Shown here: positions 7,588 to 15,607 of the stretch, piece after piece
Layout: each line of letters begins with the position of its first letter
How positions within the stretch are numbered: the first letter of the stretch is position 1
Assembly (NCBI GenBank): GCA_003988855.1
Contig: QYAI01000273.1
Location: 1-15,607 of the forward strand
Reading direction: 5' to 3'
Length of the DNA stretch: 15,607 nt
Source: Arachnopeziza araneosa
Taxonomy: Eukaryota; Ascomycota; Leotiomycetes; Helotiales; Arachnopezizaceae
Notes under the pieces: generated by a model
Database searches by the model: none
Seen by the model: only the letters and a program-made list of their open reading frames with translations
What the model was told of the DNA's origin: nothing
Made by a program: the position numbers and the translations under genes

Positions 7588-10500
7588 TTATTTTCTGTTG
7601 TCTCTAAGGTAATCTGCAATATTAACTCTAGTTTCTTTTGCTTTGATTTATTTCTTTAGTCGAAGTAGTAGCTTTAGCTTTGTTAGATTTATAGTATAAA
7701 AGTTCTGTAATAAGTAAGCGAAGCTTGCAAAATTTAAAGCTAGATACTATGTAAGGTTTAGATTATATCTAACTTAGCTTACTTAATATTGCAGTTTCTT
7801 TCGTACACGCTTAACTGCTAGTACTTTCTTTACTTCTTATTTACGTTTTTTTTAAATTAAGTCTTTTAGTAGTTTTAGTGCTACTTGCTTTAGTAAAAAA
7901 GTATTCGGATTTTTCTTCAGAACATTTAGTGCAAACACATCGTAGATAGTAAACTTAGAAAGTAGTTCAAGCTTGTACGAGTGTTTTATTTGCTCTAGAA
8001 TCTTGAAAGAACTAGTTTACTAATTAGCTAGCTTCTAACTAAGTTAGTAGTTTTTTAGGTTTTTCGTAGACAAGTAAACTTAGTCTTTTACTTCGTAGTC
8101 GATAGCTTTTCGGTGTTAATTTACTTGCTTAGCTATCTTTTCTTAAGTTTTAGTTAGGTTGTTCTTAGCAATAGTCTAAGCGTCTTGCATTTGCTTTGCT
8201 AACGATACAGCGTTTGCGTAATTAAGCTTTTTTACTAGTGTAGTAAGCTTAGAAGTTTGCTAATTCTAGCTAGTTCTAAGTTTAGTGCTGAACTTAAGCT
8301 TATACAAAGCTATACTAATTAAAGAGTAAGAAAAAGTTATCTGTACTTAGTTTATTATTAGTATTAGTTCGCTCTAGTTGTCTTAATAGTAGCTTACGAA
8401 AGGTCTTAGCTTTTAATTAATGTACTAGTTTATAATTTCTGTTTGTTTATTAGTTTGTTTGTAGTAGGCAGTAAATAATTTAAGCTTGACACTAATAATT
8501 TTACAGAACTTGTTCTAGAAAAAAAAAACAAACTAAGGTTTTTTGTTAAATATAATCGACTTTAAAGTGTGTTCGAACTAGTATATTTACTAAATAAATA
8601 ACGTAGCTAGGCTTTTAGCATTAATATTCTTGTAACAAGAAATAGTAACTAAATTCTTTTCAAGTTAATTAATAAACACTAGTATAAAATCGTAACTATG
8701 CTTGTTAAGTAGGAATTTTTTAAAATTTATGCACAAGTGCTGCATAAAGTAAGCGAGAATAAAAAGAAAGTGCAACTAGCTTTGCTGTTTCGAAAATATA
8801 ATATAAAAGTGTTAATACAATCTACAGTTATTTACGTACTTCTTGCAGTTCGAACTTATCTTGTACTAGTAGTATTTTAGTGCTAGCAACTAGTAGGTTT
8901 TCAGAGCACTAGAGTAAGCACTAAACACTTAGTTATAAGCTTTACTAATAAGTGTCGTACATAGCGAAGTATTTCGTTAGACGCAGAGCTTTCTTTTAAA
9001 TAGCAATAAACTTTTAAAAAGCGTGTAGCTAGCTAGCAAGTTAGCTTTAATAGTTTAGAAAGCTTTTAGGTTGTTTTTGCGTAAGTTCTGTATTAAGTTC
9101 GAATTTTTTATAAGAAGTTCTAGTACAGTTAAAGTAAGAATTAAAGATAGTAAAGATAGTAAAATTAAAGAAATAAAGTTCTAACTTATTTCGGCGTTAA
9201 TTCGAAAGTTTAATTAATTTAGTTCGAGTAAGATGCAAGACTTGCTGTCTTTCTTAACGAGTTCTTAGACTGCTAAGTCTTGCTTTTTTCGACTTAGTAT
9301 ATTTGCTTTTTAATTGTTCTTACTAGCAGTAAAAACAATCTTAAAATTAAAATCAGATAAGAATTTTATCTAGCGTACTTGCTTAGCAGTAAGCAATTTC
9401 GTAGTTATAAAGTACTTTAAGAATTAGTAGTTCGAATATACGTTAATACAGTGCTAAAAGAACATAAACTTAAGTCTTTACTTTCTAAACGCTTTTACTA
9501 TAGCAAATAGTTCTTTATTATAGATTTCTTAGTTAGTTTTATATTCGACTAGGAAATAAAAGTAAAATCTAATAAAGTACTATAAGCTATTCGCGTGTTG
9601 TTAGAAGAATATTTTTGCGATTACTTCGTCTGAAGAATCTGTCTTTAGTTTCGTAAGCAAAGCAAAGTCAAAGTAGTATATAGCTTGAATGTTAAGAAGT
9701 TGTTAGCGTAAAGATTCGAATGCTGTCTTACATTTGTTTGTCTACTAAAACAGTGCTAAAAGCTTAGTAAGTGCACTAAGAAGTTTTGCAACTAACTTGA
9801 AGTTTCTGACAAACTGCTAGTAAAATCTACAAAATTTTAAGTATAACTTAACTTTAGTAATAGTAGTAAGTTAGATCTAGTTTCGAAGAAGTTTGACTTT
9901 GTTAAAGTTAATTTTTAATTTTTTAGTAGTAAGAATGTAGCTAAGGTATTTAGTTCTTTCTACGCTAAACTTACACTTCTTAATATTAGCCTGAAAGCTT
10001 GCTTCTCGAAAGCGATTTAGAACTTTCTTAACATGCATTTTATGTTCGAGTAGATTCTTAGAATAAATTAATATGTTGTTTAAATAAGCTACGCAGAAGT
10101 TATTTAAGTAATTATAAAGTACATTGTTTATGTATTTCTAATACGTAGCTAAGCTGTTACGTAGTTCGAATAGTAACACTTTGCACTTGTATAGTTCGTA
10201 CTTTGTGCGAAAAGTAGTAAACTCTTTCGACTTGAAGTTTATTTAGATTTAATAAAAAGCTTAGCGAATGTTAAGTTTAGTAAACTTTCTAGCTTTCGAC
10301 ATTCTGCTAAGCAACTTGTTTATTCTAAGTATTAAATAAAAGTTATTTCGAGTTAGAGAATTAAGCTTCTAGTAGTTTATGCAAAAGCGTAAGTTACTAT
10401 TTAGTTTCTTAACGAATAAGACAAGTAAAGCGAATAAACTAGAGCTATTAACTATAAAACTTTTGTTTAAGTTGTCGATAAAGTATTGTTTTGTAGCTTG

Positions 10501-11400
10501 TAGCTTTGCTGTAGATTAACAGTATAAAGAAGAAAAAGAATTTAAAATAAAGATTTCTAAATAAATCTTATAATTATATAACTAGTAAGAAAGTAGCTAA
10601 TTCGAAGCTGTCTTAAAGAACACATCTTTAAAGTTAGAATAAGCTGCAAGTAAGAATGCTTTAATAAGCTAATTCGTCTTTTCGTTTTCTAAGATTTTGC
10701 TAGACTTTTTATTTAGAATTTAGTTAATTTTATATAAACTAGTCTGAAAAAACTTGTTAGAAGGTTTTTTTAGATTAAAATAAAAAGCGTTTGCACTAAT
10801 TTTACAAATTCTTACTGAACAAGGTGCTAAAATTTTATTAAGTGCAAGCAGTTAGTAGCGATTTAGTAAAGTTTCAAGTTGTTTTCTGACAAAAAGTAAT
10901 AAAAGAAAAAAAATTAAGATAAAAATCTTTTTTTAGTCTTGCTAAAAGATTTTCTTACGTTTTTCTTTAGCAATAGCGAAATTTCTTTAATTCGCATCTG
11001 CTTAGTAATTAAGATAGTTGCGTTGTATTTTTTCAAAAGAATAAAGAAAAATAATTTCTTTTGACTACAGCGAGGTTAGTAAGTATTCGAAAGGCTAAAA
11101 GATGCGGTTTTGTTTAGAATTTAAACGAAGCTTGAACTTGCGCATAAACTTAATTTCGATAATAACATCTTGCTGTCTTAGATCTAGAACAACAAAGAAG
11201 CAGTTTCGAATACGACGACTGTCTATCGTCAGGTAAAGTTGTATAAACTAATTTACTTTTGTGTAGATATTTTTATTGAATCTTTTTACTAACACAGTGT
11301 AAAGTAGTTGCTAAATCTTCAAGTTAAAAGCTTTTAAGAGCTTTATAGCTAGCAGTTAATTTAAGAATAAGTATTTATTTGCTTCTGTGTCTGCTAAGGC
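7588..11400 (-). pseudogene. pol of the gypsy element: PR-RT-RH-IN-chromodomain
   Basis: Remnants can be read in order on the minus strand. Protease: LTIDSRRIRNCFFVVLDL to DVII (11232-11158). Reverse transcriptase: KFTKLNIR (about 10280) and YLNNILIYSKNLLEHK (from 10086), then KKCKFSVERTKY. RNase H: LKTDSSDEVIAKIFF (Asp codon 9639-9637). Integrase: a degraded zinc region near 8850, CINFKKF near 8725, and the GPY/F-type end (TKNLKNY, FKILEQIKHSYKLELL) around 8080-7960. Chromodomain: VLAVKRVRKKLQY from about 7820, then repeated stops at Trp positions. The pol stop is at 7588-7590. The three RT aspartates read Asn (AAC at 10272-10270, and both in YLNN), and the integrase core Asp also reads Asn. 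With the many in-frame stops, the enzyme cannot be made. The upstream limit (11400) is approximate. Confidence 0.9.
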
Positions 11401-11639
11401 GTGTAACTTAATTTCGCATTTATTTATACTTAGCGTGAAAAAAACTAAGAACTAGTTACTACTTATAAGTTTTAACAAGTCTAGGTAAGACAGATTACAC
11501 TTGTGCAAACTTAAGAAGAAGACTTTTTCTAAGTTTCGTCGTTTTTCTTTTAAGTCGAAGTTAACTTAAAGTACTTAGCGACATCTTAATATATTTTCTA
11601 GTTATTAGCGTTAATTTTTCGAATGCTAGAAAGCAAAAA

Positions 11640-12989
11640 ACATTTGTTCTTAAAGTAGCTTACTTGCTTGCAATAGTAGCAAGTAAAAGCACGATAAGGT
11701 TCTGACTTAGGTTAGTTAGAAAGAAAAAATAGTTAACGTTAAAGCGTAGAGTCTTGCTTTAAAACAGTAGTGTTTTTAAGTATAAGCAGTTTTAGTACTG
11801 CAGAAGAATAACTAGAAGCTAGTTTTCTAGCTGCGACAAGTCGTAAAGTTGCACTTAAGCTTAGTTTAATGTTCTGACGACGCTTCTTATTTATTGCAAG
11901 TAAGTTCTATACTATAACGAGAAAACTTCTTTGCTATTAGTTTTTAATGCTAACAGCAGAACTTCTAAGTTAGAAAGTAAGCTTTTCTTACATGTAATAA
12001 AACTATTTAGCTTTTGGAACTTGTCTAAGTACAGCTGCACTGCAGAAGCAAGCTCTGAACTTTGCAAACGTTTTATTGTAGTAATTTTTTTTACATATTT
12101 GCAGGAACTAGAAAGCATTTCGAAAGTTTTTTGTTTCGTATCTTGTAGTAAAATAAAATAACAACAAGTTAATTATATTAAAAAAATTTATAAATTCTTA
12201 GGTATCTAAGCAGTACTAAAGTTCTAGATAACTGCGAGCAAGACTAGTAGTTGTGCTTTAGATAAGTGCTTTGCAAGTTTAAAAAGTAAGATAATAATTA
12301 GCATTAACTACAAGCTAGTCGCGTACTAATATTTTCTATTGACGAAAGAAAGAATTTTTGCTATCGTCTAGTAGTTTTATTTTCTTAGTTATTCGTGTAT
12401 AATAGGTTTCGGACAGCTGTTAGTAGAAAAGCTAATAGTACGTATTAGCGTCTTTCGTTTCGTTATCTTCTTAGTTTACTAGTATTAGAGAAGAGTAAGG
12501 CGCTAAAGAGCAGCTTAGAAAAAGGTTTCTTATTAGTGTACGAGCTATATATAGCCTTAGCTAAGATAAAGCTAGTGAAAATTAAGGAACGAGAAAGACT
12601 AAAGTAGCTGCAGAAAGGCGAAGAGTATTCGAATTATGTTCAGTAGTTAGAGCTACTAAAAGCTTATAAACACTCTGCATTTAAGCTTAGAGAGACGCTA
12701 TTATCTGCTAGAGTTTATCGAACTTGCGACAATTCTTTATGCGGTCTTAAGTAGATTTTCTTTTGTCTTGCTTATTAGCTTGTATTGCTTCTTTGATTAC
12801 GTTCGAATTAGAGAAGTCTCTAGTGTCTTTTAGTTTAGGTTTGCTTTTGCTCTTATTCTTGCTTTTATTACTTCTTGTATTTCTTTGTCGACTAGATGCA
12901 TCTGACTGCTGATTTAAATTCGGATCTAGTACGAGAAAGAAAGAGAATGTCGGGTCGTTTGAGGAACCGAGTATTGAAAGATTCGACAT
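11640..12989 (-). pseudogene. gag of the gypsy element
   Basis: The reading begins at Met 12989, about 390 bp inside the 5' LTR, with MSNLSILGSSNDPTFSFFLV and a Ser/Lys/Asn-rich stretch that is open for 80 codons. A capsid-like part appears around 12118-11912 (TIKRLQSSELASAVQLYLDK). A CCHC zinc knuckle closes the region at 11681-11640. It now reads CYYCKQVSYFKNKC: the spacing C-x2-C-x4-[H]-x4-C is right, but the His is Tyr and the preceding Gly is Ser, both simple C-to-T or G-to-A changes. Gag would assemble the virus-like particle and bind the element's RNA. Stops throughout show it is dead. Confidence 0.8.
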
Positions 12990-13381
12990 TTTAGTGTCGA
13001 GAAAGAGAAGAAGGTGTTTCGGTAGGTGTTTAGTGCTGTTTCGAGCTTAGAAGAAGAGAAGTTTCTAGATTAATCCTACAGTTAGATTTAGCTTAACTTT
13101 TATTTACAATTTCCTCTGTGTAAGAGGAAGTTCTTAGAAGTCTCGAGTCTGAATTAAATCAGACTACTTTTCTTGACGTTTCTACGACGATTTCACTAGT
13201 TGCTTCTAGGCTGTATCAAACTCTGATACGACTAGCTGTCTGCAAGGTCTTCGGAATTGCAGCTATTTGGAAGTTAAACTAGATATGATTCGAACCTTGT
13301 TCGTATCTGTTCCGTGAATAATTTTTTCACAAGAGATATTATAACAGGCCGTCTTCGGCGAGGTTGAACTTTTTCTTTTAA

Positions 13382-13650
13382 TGTAACGGCACAAGCACGA
13401 ACACTGCTGCGAAGAGTATATAGAAGTACTCTGAATGTAGTCTGAATGTGTTCTTACTTATAGGCTAGCTACGAAGGAAAAGAAAAAGTTAAGAAGAGAA
13501 GGAACTCTCTCTGGAAGAGAGCTATGTACAATAAAATGAGGGTGGGTCCTCTAACCTCTTCTGAGCCGGTTCCATTCCAAGTCCACCCTGAACCTATTCA
13601 GGGGTCATCACGTGAGCAGCACGTGGTCAGAACTGATGCGGGTTCTTACG
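13382..13650 (-). repeat. Right LTR (5' LTR of the minus-strand element), mosaic
   Basis: Same 269-bp repeat as the left LTR. Here the inner part (13382 to about 13432) is the mutated copy and the outer part (from about 13477) is unmutated, the mirror image of the left LTR. The outer part retains GC-rich blocks such as GGGTGGGTCC and GGGGTCATCACGTGAG. The last base reads G where the left copy has A, so the exact boundary could be 13649. A long open frame starting at 13524 runs out of this LTR into the flank, but its first 42 codons are LTR sequence. Confidence 0.93.
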
Positions 13651-14426
13651 TTCTCTCAAATCTCGAGTCTGCTATGCCCGAAAAGCATTTCCTACAGCTA
13701 AATAATAACATAGCTATTGTTGACAGCTATCTGCTAGCTAGAAGCTTAGTCTGTACGATAGAGAAAAATCTACAGCATGCGTCACTAGCTCCGAAGACGT
13801 TCCTAACTTATAAAAGAGCTTGTCCTGCTGTCTCTGCTGATAAGCTAGCTACTCTACTAGAAGCCGTAACAGGACTATCTAGTTTTTTTATCTTAAGTTC
13901 ATCGCCCGAGGCAAATACACAGCGTAAAAGCTTCGATCAAGCCTGCCTTCCTGCTGCCTGCACACACCTAGTAAGTACAGCTAACTTTACCGATAGCACC
14001 TTAAAGGCTAGTAGGCATACCTATAAGTCTCAGCAGAATTTACTTAGTATACCAGATCAGCTAGCACTAGCAACATCAGCTTATTGCTATTCTTCGCACG
14101 ATTCCACGATAAAATTGCCCTTAATCACATCCTCGCAAACGAAATATACGACGGTTTCCAAAGAAGTAAAAGGGCTATACCTAGAAGAGAATGCTATACT
14201 AATCCTGTCGAGCATACTACAAACGTCCGTGAAGTATCATAAGAAGACAGCTAACTTCCAGAACGAAGATTGCTTAGTCACAAAGGTGCTTAAAAGTATA
14301 GGCGCGATCATAAAGCCTTCTGCAGACATAACAGTCTATTTTGATGTTGTTAGGCGAGACAAGATCAAACGAGAATTAAAAAAGAAACAAGCAAGTCTCG
14401 AAAGTCTCCAGGCAATTAACTTGTAG
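13650..14426 (+). pseudogene. Unrecognised gene, 3' part, resumes after the retrotransposon
   Basis: This is a 258-codon open frame with no internal stop, from GTTCTCTCAAAT at the insertion point to TAG at 14424-14426. The frame continues ASLV at 6238 directly into LSNLESAMPEKHF, as expected for one gene split by a retrotransposon with a short target duplication. Visible features are a helical Leu/Ala-rich first third (VDSYLLARSLVCTIEKNLQH), a Ser/Thr-rich middle, and a charged C-terminus (VVRRDKIKRELKKKQASLES) that looks like a short coiled coil. No zinc finger, nuclease or transposase signature is recognised. It could still yield a fusion ORF beginning at ATG 13524 inside the unmutated LTR half. 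Unlike the 5' part it shows no decay. The family is unknown; a mobile-element gene is possible. Confidence 0.55.
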
Positions 14427-14442
14427 AAGAAGACTTTTCGAT

Positions 14443-14490
14443 ATGACTACTGTACGAGGGGCAGAAGAGCAGCCAATAAAACAGGAGTCT
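14443..14490 (+). pseudogene. Start of a possible second ORF, cut by the LTR
   Basis: Seventeen bases after the preceding stop, an ATG opens MTTVRGAEEQPIKQES, which runs into the LTR-like sequence at 14491. The same type of acidic, Ala/Glu-rich sequence appears beyond that LTR at 14892. The two may be one gene split by the insertion, but I could not prove frame continuity. Confidence 0.25.
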
Positions 14491-14891
14491 CGTCGGCCCT
14501 CAGCTAGCTCTCGATAGTATATTTTGGAAGAATCAACCAGAGCAAAAAGCTCAGAACAAGAACAATGTATGCGCGTGAAGAGCCCAGAAACCAGTGCAAA
14601 CAACAAATAAGAAACAAGCAGATAAATCAATGTATTAGTGCGAAGAGAATATCAATGAAATCCGTATGATCAATGCTCCATCTGTACCCAAACTAAATCC
14701 ATTCGTAAAATCAATCGCATGAATGAACCTAACTAACTATCCTCTCTCTCATCTGTCCTCTGTGTCCCTTCTCTGTCCAATCTTCATGTAGATGCTCTGT
14801 AGAACCTCCTTTATAGAGAGTCCTACGCACGTGCTCCCGCTAGCGAAATGACGGAAAAATGTCATGCACCCTACCCTGGAACTCCACTACA
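14491..14891 (-). mobile_element. Solo LTR-like sequence, second family, minus orientation
   Basis: About 401 bp, matching the reverse complement of the sequence from 15221 to the window end over its whole length, roughly 85-90 percent by eye. Read on the minus strand it starts TGTAGTGGAGTTCC and carries TATAAA (14815-14810) about 77 bp in. Its far end is near CGTCGG, the counterpart of TTGG at the window's right edge. A 5-bp tandem duplication (ACCCT) near 14872-14881 distinguishes it. No coding sequence of a retrotransposon adjoins it, so it is probably a solo LTR. Flanking 5-mers (AGTCT and CTACG) do not match, so a target duplication is not seen. Confidence 0.72.
14810..14815 (-). promoter_or_regulatory. 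TATA box of the left inverted LTR
   Basis: TTTATA on the plus strand, TATAAA on the minus, inside the block CTATAAAGGAGGTTCTACAG shared by both LTR copies. It directs transcription leftward, away from the spacer. Confidence 0.5.
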
Positions 14892-15220
14892 CTACGTTGT
14901 GAAGTTAGCAGAAGCTAATATTCGAGCGTAGTTTAGAGACAATCCTGAGTTACTCGCTAACGCTAGTCAGGCCGAAGCAGAGGCCGAGGCTGTAAAGAAG
15001 CTTGTCGACGTCGTCTCGAAAGAAAGAAGCTCAGAGAATTACTAGAAACACTATCGTTTTTGGAAGTTTCTTTATAACATACGAGTAGAAGGTATTAGTA
15101 CTAAGATAGAAGACGCTAAAGCTTGTATGCTAAAAGATAGTTTAATGCACATTCTTTTCTTCCGGACAAGAGGTTTTAACAAACGTTTCTTCAACAAAAC
15201 TAAGGATTCGCTCTAGATAG
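14892..15220 (+). pseudogene. Broken coding remnant between the two inverted LTRs
   Basis: One plus-strand frame reads KLAEANIRA, stop, FRDNPELLANASQAEAEAEA, VKKLVDVVSKERSSENY, stop, then KHYRFWKFLYNIRVEGISTK, IEDAKACMLKDSLMHILFFR and GFNKRFFNKTKDSL. Both stops are TAG, positioned where Trp or Gln would fit. The composition (an acidic Ala/Glu helix, then an aromatic/basic region) looks like a real protein fragment of about 105 residues. I do not recognise the family. It may continue the short ORF at 14443. Both ends are truncated by LTR sequence. Confidence 0.4.
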
Positions 15221-15607
15221 TGTAGTGGGGTTCCAGGGTGCATGACATTTTTCCGTCATTTCGCTAGCGGGAGCACGTGCGTAGGACTCTCTATAAAGGA
15301 GGTTCTACAGGGCATCTACATGATGAAGAAGCGAGGGGACAGAGGGAATGAGAGAGAGGATGGTTAGTTAGGTTTATTCATGCGATTGATTTTACGAATA
15401 GATTCAGTTTGGGTACAGATAGAGCATTGATTATACGGATTTCATTGATATTCTCTTCTTATTGATACATTGATTTATCTACTTGTTTCCTGTTTGTTGC
15501 ATACACTAGTTTTTAGATTCATTGCGCGCATACGTTGTTCTTGTTTTAAGTTCTTTGCTTTGGTTGTCTTTCCGAAATATACATATCGAGAGCTAGCTGA
15601 GGGCCAA
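15221..15607 (+). mobile_element. LTR-like sequence, second family, truncated by window end
   Basis: It begins TGTAGTGGGGTTCCAGGG and runs at least to the last base (TGAGGGCCAA). By comparison with the inverted copy it is complete except for about two bases. TATAAA at 15292-15297 lies 72 bp from the start, a usual U3 position, so transcription would leave the window to the right. It is either another solo LTR or the 5' LTR of an element beyond the window. The family (possibly Ty1/copia) cannot be fixed without internal sequence. Confidence 0.75.
15292..15297 (+). promoter_or_regulatory. TATA box of the right LTR
   Basis: TATAAA within CTATAAAGGAGGTTCTACAG, conserved in the inverted copy. It is the only clear core-promoter motif in this LTR. 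Confidence 0.5.

Larger units (their letters stand above)
6242..13650 (-). mobile_element. Ty3/gypsy chromovirus-type LTR retrotransposon, RIP-inactivated
   Basis: A 7.4-kb element bounded by 269-bp direct repeats. On the minus strand the order is 5' LTR (13650-13382), a 392-bp leader, gag, protease, reverse transcriptase, RNase H, integrase, chromodomain, about 1.1 kb of 3' region, a polypurine tract, and the 3' LTR (6510-6242). Integrase after RNase H places it in Ty3/gypsy (Metaviridae-like), and the C-terminal chromodomain in the chromovirus branch. The interior is strongly AT-rich, with CA depleted and TA, TAG and TAA abundant, which is the ascomycete RIP signature. No primer-binding site is recognisable next to the 5' LTR. 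Target-site duplication is imperfect: GTTCA at 6236-6240 against GTTCT at 13650-13654. The element has no intact coding frame and must be immobile by itself. It inserted into an unrelated gene (5735-6241 and 13650-14426). Confidence 0.93.

Noticed and set aside
11931..12161. Plus-strand frame inside gag
   Set aside because: The minus-strand frame here is the gag capsid region; the plus frame is its shadow in AT-rich mutated DNA.
6236..13654. Perfect 5-bp target-site duplication
   Set aside because: GTTCA and GTTCT match at four of five positions only, and the canonical TG...CA ends would shift the window and reduce the match. I report it as imperfect.
13972..14012. Possible short intron (GTAAGT, GCTAAC, GGCTAG) in the 3' gene fragment
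   Set aside because: Branch and acceptor spacing is poor, and the frame is fully open without splicing.
14376..14630. 84-codon minus-strand frame
   Set aside because: It straddles the gene end and the LTR edge and has no motif.
1..15607. CRISPR array, bacterial operon, tRNA or rRNA gene
   Set aside because: There are no regularly spaced identical repeats, no cloverleaf or rRNA-like sequence was noticed, and the intron, LTR elements and RIP pattern fit a fungal genome.

Overview
The window looks like nuclear DNA of a filamentous ascomycete (Pezizomycotina; a Pleosporales-type Dothideomycete is my guess). The reasons are a compact spliceosomal intron (GTAAGT, TACTAAC, TTAG), a fungal-type stand-alone protein kinase, a MADS-like reading frame, and a Ty3/gypsy chromovirus-type retrotransposon changed by what looks like repeat-induced point mutation (RIP): G-to-A and C-to-T changes, few CA dinucleotides, many TA. 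It is an accessory, repeat-rich region in which only one gene is clearly intact. All calls were made by eye; no alignment or database search was run.

Layout. Positions 1-613 hold a possible small Cys-rich ORF and a TTCGTGGT-type minisatellite. Positions 614-1384 (minus) encode an intact single-domain protein kinase. Positions 1385-5632 are gene-poor. They hold a 60-bp direct repeat (2431-2594), a MADS-box-like pseudogene (2764-3156), a degenerate minisatellite (about 3468-3830) and long stretches with nothing I can assign. At 5735-6241 begins an unrecognised gene with one intron. It is cut by a 7.4-kb LTR retrotransposon (6242-13650, minus strand) and resumes in the same reading frame at 13650-14426.

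The retrotransposon has 269-bp LTRs and shows, on the minus strand, gag (zinc knuckle), protease, reverse transcriptase, RNase H, integrase and a chromodomain, all with many stops and lost catalytic residues. Downstream of pol there are hints of an opposing (plus-strand) ORF. Its two LTRs are reciprocal mosaics: the outer part of each LTR is unmutated and the inner part is RIP-mutated, with the switch at the same homologous position. The mutated tract is therefore exactly one LTR-plus-internal unit, as expected if a mutated one-LTR circle recombined into an unmutated LTR.

The right end (14491-15607) is an inverted pair of about 390-bp LTR-like sequences of a second family. They point away from each other, each with a TATAAA box, and are separated by 329 bp that look coding but are broken. 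The right-hand copy runs off the window and may be the 5' LTR of another element.
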